This document shows, piece after piece, positions 7,121 through 14,357 of a DNA stretch of 16,357 bases; position 1 is the first letter of the stretch; every line of letters begins with the position of its first letter. This DNA is from UBA287 sp034190325 (GTDB taxonomy: Archaea; Thermoplasmatota; UBA186; UBA287). Below the pieces are notes generated by a model. It saw only the letters and a program-made list of their open reading frames with translations, was not told the origin of the DNA and searched no databases. The position numbers were made by a program, and so were the translations under genes. The stretch is from the NCBI GenBank assembly GCA_034190325.1, contig JAXHST010000023.1, positions 1 to 16,357 of the forward strand, given 5' to 3'.

Positions 7121-7654
7121 TCAGCCCTCCATGATCTCTTTTATCCTCTGTGCGCATTCATCAGCCTTTCCTTCTTCATTCTTAACTATGCTGAGCACAG
7201 CCCCCTTTATCTGGGCAAGAGCTACGGCAAAACCTCTATTAACCAGCTGATGCTCCCTTATACCCTCAAGCTCCCTATCTCTGCTTCTGCTCATGTCTCT
7301 AGCTCTCCTCTCTATGATATTAAGCTCATCTGCCTCAACCACTATTATATCCTCGATCTCTATGCGCTCAGCAACCCAGGGCGGTATGCCCGGGAGATAG
7401 CCTTTCCCTGTCTTTATGGAGTAGTGTGTATCAACCAGCACCCTTCCCATAGAACTTATCTTCTCTGCGGCTTTCTTCTGCAGATCTTTTTGTTTTTCTA
7501 CGGGCAATTTTCTTATTTCATCCCTATTGTCAAGACCGCTGAGCTCAAGCATCACTGTGCCAAAGTTAACCACCTTCAGACCCATCTTCTCAAGCACAGT
7601 TGTCTTTCCCACACCGGGGATACCTCCTATTATCGCTACCATTCTATCTCTCAC
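7121..7654 (-). CDS. adkA: Adenylate kinase, archaeal AdkA type
   Basis: It interconverts ATP, ADP and AMP. The sequence is of the archaeal AdkA family rather than the bacterial Adk: P-loop GIPGVGKTT at residues 11-19, followed by VVNFGTVMLELS, RKLPVEKQKDLQKKAAEKI, and VDTHYSIKTGKGYLPGIP. The length (177) is normal for the family (about 190). Two starts are possible. The GTG at 7654 overlaps the secY stop as GTGA, has AAGGAGG 11 bases upstream, and lines up with the start of known AdkA proteins (M-K-N-K-L type). The ATG at 7642 would remove four residues. I prefer the GTG but only slightly. DUF106 follows after one base. Confidence 0.95.
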   Translation of the reverse strand: MRDRMVAIIGGIPGVGKTTVLEKMGLKVVNFGTVMLELSGLDNRDEIRKLPVEKQKDLQKKAAEKISSMGRVLVDTHYSIKTGKGYLPGIPPWVAERIEIEDIIVVEADELNIIERRARDMSRSRDRELEGIREHQLVNRGFAVALAQIKGAVLSIVKNEEGKADECAQRIKEIMEG

Positions 7655-9180
7655 TCCTGGAAGAACCTCCTTATCAGAGGATGCATCTCAACGAGCTGCT
7701 CTCTGGCCATCTGCTCATAGAACCCTATGAGTATGCCCGCAGTCAGGAGAACACCCATACCGCTCGCATGTCCAACAGTACCTACCATATCGGCACCCAC
7801 AGCAAGAATGCCCACAATAAATCCTCCTATTATCGTTATGTGTGGTATGTATCTTTCAAGGACCTTTTCAAGGATCTTCGGGTCTCTTCTAAACCCGGGA
7901 ATCTGGAGATCGCTGCTCATTATCTGCTTCGCAACATCCTTCGGTCCCATGTTTGTTGTCTCTATCCAGAATACAGCAAACAGAACACACCCGCCGATCA
8001 TAACAGCAGCATAGATGACAAGCTTCAGTATGATCTCCCATTGAAGGTGATATGATACCAGGGCCCCATAGGCAACAGGGTTTATGAGTGGGAAGAACCA
8101 CGAGCCCAGTCCGCTTGGAGTGCTTAAGTACCATGCCAGCCCACCAACAGGATTGTTCCCAGCAAACGCGCCTATGTATGGATTGTGCCCTATGAGCGGT
8201 ATCTCCCTAGCCCACAGAAGCATGGCTACCATATTGACATTTGCCAGAACTGCCTGAACCAGTATGACCGGTATATTACTCGCATACAACAGCTTTATAG
8301 GATACCTTCCCCTGGCGCCCCTGACCCTGCCGTGAGATATCGGGAGCTCAACCCTTGTGGACTCAAAGTAAACGACAGTCAAAAACACTGCTATAGTTCC
8401 TATCATTGCTATGAGGGTGTTTGGATTTCCCCCTGGTCTTATAAAGAATACCTGCTCAAAAGTTTCGCGTATGCCAACAAGCCCATAGTTCTGAAAATCG
8501 TAAACAAGCCCCGGTATGAGCCCGCTAGGAGGATTCTGCATGCCCAGTGGATTTGCAGCATTCATGGGTAGCCAGTTTATGGTCCCTGTTATTATCTGCA
8601 CGCTCACATTTGCAGCTATGAAGAGGGATATACCAGAGCCTATGCCCCACTTGCTGACCACCTCATCCATGAGCATGATCAGGTAAGCACCAAACCCTAT
8701 CTGCAGGGCTATTATTGCTATACCCCCCCAGTGCCCTAACATTGACTCCAGGGCTGGAGAAGGGGGCATAGAGCCTCCAACTGTGAATACAACCGCTTCA
8801 AATATTATCATCAATATGCCAAAAAACTTCTGGGATCCCTGATAAAGTGCCTGATCTTCCTCATTGGTCAGATCAAGGTTTATGATCCTTGCCCCGACAA
8901 AAAGCTGCATTATAATGGATGCTGTGACTATAGGCCCTATTCCTAAGTGCATAAGGGAGCCCTGATTACCGGCCATTATTGTCCGAAAAGATGAAAAGAG
9001 GTCTGTAGCTCTGGGGCTTAGCCCGTAGACTGGAACGTAGCAGAGAAACAGATAAATAGCAACAATCAATCCTACCCATACCATCTTTCGCGAGAAAGGA
9101 ACATGCTCCTCGGGCTCTTTCACAGATGGCAGGTATTTCAGGGCCGGTTTTATAGCATAGAGTCTGCTTTTCTCAGCCAT
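7651..9180 (-). CDS. secY: Protein translocase channel subunit SecY
   Basis: SecY is the central pore of the Sec translocon, exporting unfolded proteins and releasing membrane segments sideways into the bilayer. The 509-residue product has about ten hydrophobic helices. The first helix (WVGLIVAIYLFLCYVPVYGL) is followed by the plug region and the SecY signature GIGPIVTASIIMQLF. The cytoplasmic loop RVRGARGRYPIKLLYASNIP is the ribosome-contact region. It is of archaeal type, with a long extracellular loop around residues 320-370 rich in Pro, Gly and Asn. The ATG overlaps uL15 by 8 nt. AdkA overlaps its stop. SecE and Sec-beta are not in the window, as is usual in archaea. Confidence 0.97.
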   Translation of the reverse strand: MAEKSRLYAIKPALKYLPSVKEPEEHVPFSRKMVWVGLIVAIYLFLCYVPVYGLSPRATDLFSSFRTIMAGNQGSLMHLGIGPIVTASIIMQLFVGARIINLDLTNEEDQALYQGSQKFFGILMIIFEAVVFTVGGSMPPSPALESMLGHWGGIAIIALQIGFGAYLIMLMDEVVSKWGIGSGISLFIAANVSVQIITGTINWLPMNAANPLGMQNPPSGLIPGLVYDFQNYGLVGIRETFEQVFFIRPGGNPNTLIAMIGTIAVFLTVVYFESTRVELPISHGRVRGARGRYPIKLLYASNIPVILVQAVLANVNMVAMLLWAREIPLIGHNPYIGAFAGNNPVGGLAWYLSTPSGLGSWFFPLINPVAYGALVSYHLQWEIILKLVIYAAVMIGGCVLFAVFWIETTNMGPKDVAKQIMSSDLQIPGFRRDPKILEKVLERYIPHITIIGGFIVGILAVGADMVGTVGHASGMGVLLTAGILIGFYEQMAREQLVEMHPLIRRFFQE

Positions 9181-9556
9181 TTAAGACCTTCCCTCCGGCA
9201 GACTCTATCTTTTCCTTAGCCTTTTCGGAGCACTCATCGATAACAACAGTAAGAGGCTTTTCTACTTTTCCATCGCCCAAAAGCTTGCTGTATCCATCCT
9301 TCCTTAAATCAATAGTCTCTGAGTCTGGATAGAGCCTGCCCAGCTCACCCACATTTATAACCTTCTTCTCCTTTCTTGCCCTGCCCTTAAAGCCTTTTCT
9401 GCCGTAGGCAAAGGGGGCATACTTAACCATATATAGATACTTGTGCTTGTGAAGACCTGCTTTTCCTCTTCCGCCTCTGCTTCCACCACCTCTAGCTCCC
9501 TTCTTACCTTTGCCAAAGGTTCCTGAGCCTCGCATCTTCTTTGTTTTATCACGCAT
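9173..9556 (-). CDS. rpl15: Large subunit ribosomal protein uL15
   Basis: This 127-residue basic protein of the large subunit shows the Gly/Arg/Lys-rich N-terminus of the family (KMRGSGTFGKGKKGARGGGS) that threads into rRNA. Next come KHKYLYMVKYAPFAYGRKGF, typical of the archaeal/eukaryotic branch, and a C-terminal globular half (VINVGELGRLYPD onward, ending EKIESAGGKVLNG). It is slightly short compared with the usual 140-150 residues. The ATG immediately follows the uL30 stop with no gap, and the 3' end overlaps secY by 8 nt. The uL30-uL15-secY order is conserved in archaea. Confidence 0.96.
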   Translation of the reverse strand: MRDKTKKMRGSGTFGKGKKGARGGGSRGGRGKAGLHKHKYLYMVKYAPFAYGRKGFKGRARKEKKVINVGELGRLYPDSETIDLRKDGYSKLLGDGKVEKPLTVVIDECSEKAKEKIESAGGKVLNG

Positions 9557-9988
9557 CTAGATCATCCTCCTTATAAGCTCATCCATATTATCCCTCTTCC
9601 CTAAGGATCCTCCTTCAACAAAGCTCCTCTTTGTGCCTTCATATCCCTTCCGCGGCGGGCTTAGCCTGAAAACAGGTTTTATATCCTCAAGTTTAGCACC
9701 ATTCTCTATTGCTCTGGCAAGGGAGAGAAAATCCTCAAAACCATGCTCTTTCAAAAACTCCTGGGTTATCGGCCTGTTCCCTGCAAGCTTCCCTCTCTTC
9801 TCTATGAGCTCTGCAATAGTTTCTGTGCCTACAGGCCCCCATGTGACGTAGTCCTTGACCTTGTGAAGAGCTAGAGTGTTGTTCGTTATTATGCAATGAT
9901 TTACCCTTGTGAGGTGAAGCATCCTTAGCGCTTCTCTTACATCCACTCTAAGCCCTATCCTTCCTCTCACTCTGACAACGCAGATCAT
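9557..9988 (-). CDS. rpl30: Large subunit ribosomal protein uL30
   Basis: The 143-residue length is that of the long archaeal/eukaryotic uL30 (L7-like), not the roughly 60-residue bacterial form. The N-terminus CVVRVRGRIGLRVDVREAL with LRLTRVNHC-like spacing (here ALRMLHLTRVNHCIITNN) is the uL30 signature. The C-terminal extension has VFRLSPPRKGYEGTKRSF, conserved in archaeal members. The ATG overlaps the uS5 stop by four bases (ATGA), and uL15 starts directly after its stop. It binds 23S rRNA in the large subunit. Confidence 0.96.
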   Translation of the reverse strand: MICVVRVRGRIGLRVDVREALRMLHLTRVNHCIITNNTLALHKVKDYVTWGPVGTETIAELIEKRGKLAGNRPITQEFLKEHGFEDFLSLARAIENGAKLEDIKPVFRLSPPRKGYEGTKRSFVEGGSLGKRDNMDELIRRMI

Positions 9989-10647
9989 ATCACACCTCTG
10001 GTACCAACCATTTGCTTAAGAGCATTGAATGCAGCATAGCTCATATTAACCTTTGTTCTTGTTTCCCCTCTTGTGAAGGTCCAGGCATCCTTTATTCCCG
10101 CAAGAACAAGAACCCTTTTTGCTGTATCGTTTGCAACAATCCCAAGACCCCTCGGCGCCGGCATGATGGTTATCTCAGCAGAACCGCTTTTACCTGTTAC
10201 GCTAAACGGGACAGAATGCCCCTTCCCACAACCACACTGCCAGGAACCGCAGCCTCTCTCTATGTGCATTATATTGAGCTTTGCTCTTCCAACACCTTTT
10301 CTTATAGCGCTTCCAACCTCCTTTGCATGAGCCCTCCCTATACCTATGTATCCATTTCCAGTTCCTACAAGGGCTGTGACGGCAAAGCGGGTTCTTCTAC
10401 CACTGTCGCTCATGCGCTGAACCATGTTTATCTCCAGTATGTCCTCTTTCAGTTCTCCAAGCAAAGCATCAACGATCTCCGGCTCCTTTATCTCCATGTT
10501 CTTCTCAAGGATCTCATCTATTGACCTTATCTTCCCTTCTTTAACCAGCCGTCCGATTCTTGTCTTTGGAACCCAGCCTTTTATGATCTCCTCTTCCACC
10601 TCAGGTTCCATCTCTTCCTCTTTATCCTCTGTATGATCGTCTGCCAT
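9985..10647 (-). CDS. rps5: Small subunit ribosomal protein uS5
   Basis: uS5 lies at the mRNA entry side of the small subunit and supports decoding accuracy. The product (220 residues) has the archaeal core: WVPKTRIGRLVKEGKI, then the double-stranded-RNA-binding S5 signature (TRFAVTALVGTGNGYIGIG), then the archaeal cysteine-rich segment ERGCGSWQCGCGKGHSVPF, and the C-terminal S5 domain. An acidic N-terminal arm (residues about 5-24, nearly all Glu/Asp) precedes it. Two ATGs are adjacent. I use the second (10647), because GGAGGTG is four bases from it but only one base from the first (10650). It overlaps uL18 by one base and uL30 by four. Confidence 0.96.
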   Translation of the reverse strand: MADDHTEDKEEEMEPEVEEEIIKGWVPKTRIGRLVKEGKIRSIDEILEKNMEIKEPEIVDALLGELKEDILEINMVQRMSDSGRRTRFAVTALVGTGNGYIGIGRAHAKEVGSAIRKGVGRAKLNIMHIERGCGSWQCGCGKGHSVPFSVTGKSGSAEITIMPAPRGLGIVANDTAKRVLVLAGIKDAWTFTRGETRTKVNMSYAAFNALKQMVGTRGVI

Positions 10648-11108
10648 CATTCACCTCCTTTGATAGAGCCCAAAACGTTGTTAAAGAGATCCTCTATCCC
10701 TATGTGTTTTCCTCTTATCCTGTCCTCATCGCACTCTAAGCTGAATGGCATTTCAACCCCGCTATCTATGACTCCCTTTATGCAACACCTTAGCCTCTCA
10801 TTGCCTCTAGGATCCACAAAACCAGCATCAACAATAGCTTCATCAATGCCTAACGCTTGAGCTTTCTTGCCAGCTAAATAACCCGCAAGATAGGCAGCAG
10901 GGACGCTTGCAGCATTTCTTGTCCATCCAGGTAGCTCCTTGCTCGTTGCGCCCGTTAAAACGTGGTCTCCCAGCTCTCTGTATTCAACAAATTGAACTAC
11001 AGCATGCCTTGAGGTCAACCTTACGACGCATCTCGGTCTCTCAGAGGCTAAAAGCTTCATTCTCCTTCTGTAATCGGTCCTTCCTTCCCTTCTTCTCTTA
11101 AGCACCAT
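10647..11108 (-). CDS. rpl18: Large subunit ribosomal protein uL18
   Basis: uL18 binds 5S rRNA and helps dock it into the large subunit. The 153-residue product begins VLKRRREGRTDYRRRMKLL, the expected archaeal N-terminus. It continues with RPRCVVRLTSRHAVVQFVEY and the 5S-binding block around KKAQALGIDEAIVDAGF. I place the start at the ATG at 11108, preceded by GAGGAGGGGAG about 5-10 bases away. An in-frame extension to 11138 adds ten residues with no counterpart in the family and would lie further inside eL19. It overlaps eL19 by 11 nt and uS5 by one. Confidence 0.95.
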   Translation of the reverse strand: MVLKRRREGRTDYRRRMKLLASERPRCVVRLTSRHAVVQFVEYRELGDHVLTGATSKELPGWTRNAASVPAAYLAGYLAGKKAQALGIDEAIVDAGFVDPRGNERLRCCIKGVIDSGVEMPFSLECDEDRIRGKHIGIEDLFNNVLGSIKGGE

Positions 11109-11577
11109 CTTTTCTCCCCTCCTCATCCTTGAGATCAATACCTGCCATATGCAGGTGTGTCTTCAGGTGGGATACGCTTCTAAAGGATCCACCACTCGCT
11201 CTTCTATAGAAAAGCCTGTAGGTCTTTCTATCTATAATACCACTATCTCTAAGCTCCCTCAGGTATCTGCGTATTGCTCTTATCCTTGAAATCCATGAGG
11301 CTTTTCTAGAGTATCTTGCGTTCTTACTCCCTTTTCTGCTTCCATAACCCTTTCTTTTCCCTTTACTTTTTTGCTTTTCTATAGCTCTTGCCCTTGCCCT
11401 TGAGGTCCCTTTTACGCTTCTCTTTTCTATAAGACCTCTGTCTATGAGCTTTTTTATATCCTCTCTTGTAACGGCTGTTGCGACCTCTTCTGTGCGGTCA
11501 GGATCGATCCAGACCCTTGACTCCCCACATTTCAGGATCTCGGAGGCCATCCTTCTGTGGTTTCTTAACTCTGTCAT
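11098..11577 (-). CDS. rpl19e: Large subunit ribosomal protein eL19
   Basis: This is an archaeal/eukaryotic-specific large-subunit protein that takes part in an inter-subunit bridge. The 159-residue protein has the family start LRNHRRMASEILKCGESRVW, the DPDRTEEVATAVTREDIKKL block, and the long basic helical linker rich in Arg/Lys/Ser (about residues 52-92: KGTSRARARAIEKQKSKGK and onward). A C-terminal helical part with RIRAIRRYLRELRDSGIID follows. The ATG overlaps the eL32 stop (ATGA), with GGAGG seven bases upstream. It overlaps uL18 by 11 nt. Length and content are normal. Confidence 0.96.
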   Translation of the reverse strand: MTELRNHRRMASEILKCGESRVWIDPDRTEEVATAVTREDIKKLIDRGLIEKRSVKGTSRARARAIEKQKSKGKRKGYGSRKGSKNARYSRKASWISRIRAIRRYLRELRDSGIIDRKTYRLFYRRASGGSFRSVSHLKTHLHMAGIDLKDEEGRKDGA

Positions 11578-12059
11578 TCTGCATCCTCCTTCTCTTCTTC
11601 TTGAGGCTCTTCTTCAGGTTCTGTGATCTTTTCTTCAGGTTCTGTGATCTTTTCTTCAGGTTCTGTGATCTTTTCTTCAGGTTCTGTGATCTTTTCTTCA
11701 GGTTCTGTGATCTTTTCTCGGGGCTCAACTCCCCCTGCATTGAGAACCTTTATGCCCTTTTCCTTAGCGATATTTACAATCTCCACCCTTTTCCTGTTTC
11801 CTACACTGCCCTTTATACGTGCTACCTCCATCCTCGGATCTATATCCTCGAGCTCCTTTGGGTTGCTCACAAGGACCTCTCTTAACCCGCATGGATGCAG
11901 CCCTCTTTCTGCTCTCTTTTTTCTATAGCCTATGGACACAACATCCTGCCTGTATCCCTTATGCTCTCTCATCTTTGAGTGATGCCCCTTTGGTCTCCTC
12001 CATGAAGTGCCAAGGCGCTTGTATCTGAACCATTCCTGACGTTTGAATCTCTTGCTCAT
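11574..12059 (-). CDS. rpl32e: Large subunit ribosomal protein eL32 with repeated acidic C-terminal tail
   Basis: Residues 1-110 are a standard archaeal eL32: RFKRQEWFRYKRLGTSWRRP, GHHSKMREHKGYRQDVVSIGY, GLHPCGLREVLVSNPKELE and the final IAKEKGIKVLNAG. The family normally ends about here. A tail of about 50 residues follows, consisting of five copies of a seven-residue unit KITEPEE (residues 116-150) and an acidic end EPQEEEKEDAE. The tail is probably disordered and exposed on the ribosome surface, which is an inference. It is encoded by nearly identical 21-bp DNA units. The ATG directly follows the uL6 stop, with AGGAGGATATAG upstream. The 3' end overlaps eL19 by four bases. Confidence 0.96.
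   Translation of the reverse strand: MSKRFKRQEWFRYKRLGTSWRRPKGHHSKMREHKGYRQDVVSIGYRKKRAERGLHPCGLREVLVSNPKELEDIDPRMEVARIKGSVGNRKRVEIVNIAKEKGIKVLNAGGVEPREKITEPEEKITEPEEKITEPEEKITEPEEKITEPEEEPQEEEKEDAE
11617..11721 (-). repeat. Five tandem copies of a 21-bp coding repeat in eL32
   Basis: On the plus strand the unit is GGTTCTGTGATC followed by TTTTCTTCA. Copies start at 11617, 11638, 11659, 11680 and 11701. The first four are identical; the last (N-terminal in the protein) differs only in its final bases (CGG for TCA region). Each copy encodes KITEPEE in frame, so changes in copy number would not disrupt the downstream gene. The near-identity at DNA level points to recent expansion by slippage or unequal recombination. 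Confidence 0.97.
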
Positions 12060-12605
12060 CTATATCCTCCTTACAAGATATGCTCCATCCTGAAATACTC
12101 TCCTATCTTTTCTCTTTATCTTTGTAGCTCTCTCTATGTTTGCTGCAGTCTGACCAACCTTCTCTTTGTCAATACCCTTAACGGTTATCTCTTCCTTTGA
12201 GATGTCAACCCTGACTCCTTCATATATTGAAGCGGTCCTTGGGCTACGCTCACCAAGGAAATTTGATATTACCACTTTATCCCCCTTTACCTCAATCTTC
12301 ACAGGAAAGTGGGCATAAATAACCTTGAGCCTGTACTCAAAACCCTCATCCAAGCCTTTTATCATGTTTTTTAGATGTGAAGCATATGTGCCGACAAGTG
12401 ATACGGCTTCCTTTTTGTCTATAGCAGGCCTGAAAATGACCCTGTCTCCTTCTTTTACGATGTTGACATAGCCTTTTCTAAACTCTCTGGAGAGCTCTCC
12501 ATTTTTTCCTTTAACATGAATAACAGAGCCTTCTACTCTCACCTCTGTTCCTTCCGGGATCTCGACTATCCTCTCTATACCTGTATCTATACCTGTATTA
12601 CTCAT
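12060..12605 (-). CDS. rpl6: Large subunit ribosomal protein uL6
   Basis: uL6 binds near the sarcin-ricin loop and the factor-binding site of the large subunit. The 181-residue protein has the two-fold uL6 architecture. The first half carries EIPEGTEVRVEGSVIHVKGKNGEL and HLKNMIKGLDEGFEYRLKVIYAHFP. The second carries KVVISNFLGERSPRTASI and the archaeal ending QTAANIERATKIKRKDRRVFQDG. The N-terminus contains a short repeat TGIDTGIE, from a duplicated ACCTGTATCT-like stretch. The ATG is 15 nt after the uS8 stop. eL32 starts directly after its own stop. Confidence 0.96.
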   Translation of the reverse strand: MSNTGIDTGIERIVEIPEGTEVRVEGSVIHVKGKNGELSREFRKGYVNIVKEGDRVIFRPAIDKKEAVSLVGTYASHLKNMIKGLDEGFEYRLKVIYAHFPVKIEVKGDKVVISNFLGERSPRTASIYEGVRVDISKEEITVKGIDKEKVGQTAANIERATKIKRKDRRVFQDGAYLVRRI

Positions 12606-12619
12606 TTTTCACCTCGACA

Positions 12620-13003
12620 TCAATAAATGTACGCAAGAAGCTTACCCCCCACATGTTTCTTTTTTGCGTCTTCATTGGTCATTATTCCCTCAACAGTGGT
12701 CAGTATCAGCCTACCAAAGTTTTTTGCAGGCAGGTATCTGGCTTCAAAGTTTTCTATCTGGTCAGCTTTGACCGAAAACCTTGGATTAATAACACCACAA
12801 TTGTTTATCCTGCCATTAAGCTTCACAACCATAATGCCGCCCCTGTGATCATCCAGTATCTCAAAGTCCTTCACATAACCACAATTTTTTATAACCTGAG
12901 TAACGCTGAAAAGAAGCTTTGATGTGGGCTTTATAATAACCTCTTCTTTCCCTGCGAGCTGCGCGTTTTTCATCTCAACCAGAGCCTTTGTTAGCGGGTT
13001 CAT
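12620..13003 (-). CDS. rps8: Small subunit ribosomal protein uS8
   Basis: uS8 binds the central domain of 16S rRNA early in small-subunit assembly. The 127-residue protein shows the archaeal start NPLTKALVEMKNAQLAGKEE, the mid block VKLNGRINNCGVINPRFSVK, and the C-terminal GRLILTTVEGIMTNEDAKKK followed by GGKLLAYIY. No in-frame start codon exists upstream before a stop, and the ATG at 13003 has GAGGTGATT just before it. It is separated from uS14 by 48 nt, the widest gap in the ribosomal run. Confidence 0.96.
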   Translation of the reverse strand: MNPLTKALVEMKNAQLAGKEEVIIKPTSKLLFSVTQVIKNCGYVKDFEILDDHRGGIMVVKLNGRINNCGVINPRFSVKADQIENFEARYLPAKNFGRLILTTVEGIMTNEDAKKKHVGGKLLAYIY

Positions 13004-13051
13004 CCAATCACCTCTTTCTTCATCCTCATCATAGTCTTCACTTCCATTTCA

Positions 13052-13207
13052 TCACCAGTACTTCCTGAATCCCACGTCCCTGGCTATCTCTCTGAAGCAC
13101 TGTCTGCATAGATGCATTCCGTATCTGCGCACAATTCCTCTCTTCCTGCCGCACCTTACACAGCCTTCCACTCTACCGTACTCCTTCTGTCTAGTCTTCA
13201 CCTTCAT
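13052..13207 (-). CDS. rps14: Small subunit ribosomal protein uS14 (zinc-binding form)
   Basis: This 51-residue gene is easily missed because of its size. The product carries the zinc site CVRCG (Cys16, Cys19) and CRQC (Cys34, Cys37), and ends FREIARDVGFRKYW, the standard archaeal uS14 C-terminus. It binds the head of 16S rRNA. The ATG at 13207 overlaps the uL5 stop as ATGA and has GAGGTGG four bases upstream. The place between uL5 and uS8 is the conserved position of rps14 in archaea. Confidence 0.97.
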   Translation of the reverse strand: MKVKTRQKEYGRVEGCVRCGRKRGIVRRYGMHLCRQCFREIARDVGFRKYW

Positions 13208-13722
13208 TCAACCACCTCTATGCCAAGACCTTTCGCAAAGGCTATAGCTTCTTCGCGCTTTACTCTATGCCCTGCAGCTACCCTCCTATTTCTCACCTTT
13301 CTTCTCTCAACTCTGTAGCCCATTCTCTCCAGAGCAACGTTTACGTCCATGCCAAACATTCCTAGCTCCGGATTGTATCTTATGTTCTCAAGATCTGTGT
13401 ACTCCGCAATACCAAAAGAGAAATTACCCATGCGATCGAAGTTTCTAACCCTGAGAGTGTTGTTTTTAGCTTTTATAGCCCTTTGAAGAAATTCATATGC
13501 ATCTTTACCCCTCAAGGTGACCTTGCATCCCATAGGCATTCCTTTCCTTATCCCGAAGTCCCTGTTTGTGCCCTTAGCATAAGCTCTAGCTGGCTTTTTG
13601 CCTGTCAAAAATCCTAGCAATTGCTCAGCTTTTGCCAGTCTCTCACCAGCCTCACCGACGCTTATCGAAACAGTAACCTTTGCCAGCCTTGGCTTCATAT
13701 TTTCTTTAATTCCTTCAGGCAT
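13204..13722 (-). CDS. rpl5: Large subunit ribosomal protein uL5
   Basis: uL5 contacts 5S rRNA and the P-site tRNA region of the central protuberance. The 172-residue product has PRLAKVTVSISVGEAGERLA, the block GKKPARAYAKGTNRDFGIRK, and GNFSFGIAEYTDLENIRYNP, all characteristic of archaeal uL5. The start is set at the ATG at 13722, eight bases inside the end of eS4 and preceded by GGGAGGAGAG. A longer frame to 13776 adds 18 residues that read through eS4 sequence and match nothing in the family. It overlaps uS14 by four bases. Confidence 0.95.
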   Translation of the reverse strand: MPEGIKENMKPRLAKVTVSISVGEAGERLAKAEQLLGFLTGKKPARAYAKGTNRDFGIRKGMPMGCKVTLRGKDAYEFLQRAIKAKNNTLRVRNFDRMGNFSFGIAEYTDLENIRYNPELGMFGMDVNVALERMGYRVERRKVRNRRVAAGHRVKREEAIAFAKGLGIEVVE

Positions 13723-14356
13723 AGCTCTCTCCTCCCAGAACAAAAACAAGCTTAGCAGGTACCTCAAATCCATCAAAAGCCACCTTTCCGGGCTGGACTC
13801 TTACTACCTTTGCTGTTTTTCCCATGTGTTTGCCCTTAGTTATTAAGCAGGTATTGCCCTCCTTTAGCTCGTATGATTCAAGGATCTCCTGCTCAGGAAC
13901 CTTTATCTTCAGCGTCGTTCCGGTTGCATACTTCTTTTCATCCATGAGCATGTTCCTTCCATCATGTGTTGAGTACTGAAACTTACCACCCTTAACGCTT
14001 CTTATGTTGTTGATACGAACGAGCTTTGTTTGCGCACTATCTGCGTCTATCTTCGTAGCTCTCAGACCATCATGACCAAGGGTTATTCTATAGTGCTCAT
14101 CACCTATGCTCACCGAAGCCATCAAGCCTAGAGGATAGGAGGGATCTGTTTCTACCTTTCCATCCACCATAACGCTTCTGCTGATTCTTTTTGCCTCTTT
14201 AGCATTATCACAGAGCTTAACATAATCCCTGAGGAAAAGGGTTAAGGGTATACAAGCCTCTCTCGGATATGGCCCTGGACTCGGGGCAGTAGCCCATTTA
14301 TAGTGCTTTCTTGCCAGCTTCCATCCCTTTGGTGCGGACATTCTCTTGATGTGCAT
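13715..14356 (-). CDS. rps4e: Small subunit ribosomal protein eS4
   Basis: This is an archaeal/eukaryotic small-subunit protein with S4-like RNA-binding and KOW parts. The 213-residue product starts HIKRMSAPKGWKLARKHYKW, a typical archaeal eS4 N-terminus. It continues with SRSVMVDGKVETDPSYPLGL, the middle block LVRINNIRSVKGGKFQYSTHDG, and a KOW-like segment NTCLITKGKHMGKTAKV near the end. I place the start at the ATG at 14356, with GGAGGTG six bases upstream. A GTG at 14365 adds three residues but has no room for a ribosome-binding site. It follows uL24 by one base and overlaps uL5 by eight. Confidence 0.95.
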   Translation of the reverse strand: MHIKRMSAPKGWKLARKHYKWATAPSPGPYPREACIPLTLFLRDYVKLCDNAKEAKRISRSVMVDGKVETDPSYPLGLMASVSIGDEHYRITLGHDGLRATKIDADSAQTKLVRINNIRSVKGGKFQYSTHDGRNMLMDEKKYATGTTLKIKVPEQEILESYELKEGNTCLITKGKHMGKTAKVVRVQPGKVAFDGFEVPAKLVFVLGGESYA

Positions 14357-14357
14357 T

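Noticed and set aside
7103..7720. 205-codon plus-strand ORF opposite adkA
   Set aside because: It is antisense to adkA and the end of secY; composition is that of a shadow frame and no family is recognisable.
10012..10524. 170-codon plus-strand ORF opposite rps5
   Set aside because: It is fully antisense to a conserved ribosomal protein gene, its translation shows no recognisable domain, and no ribosome-binding site supports it.
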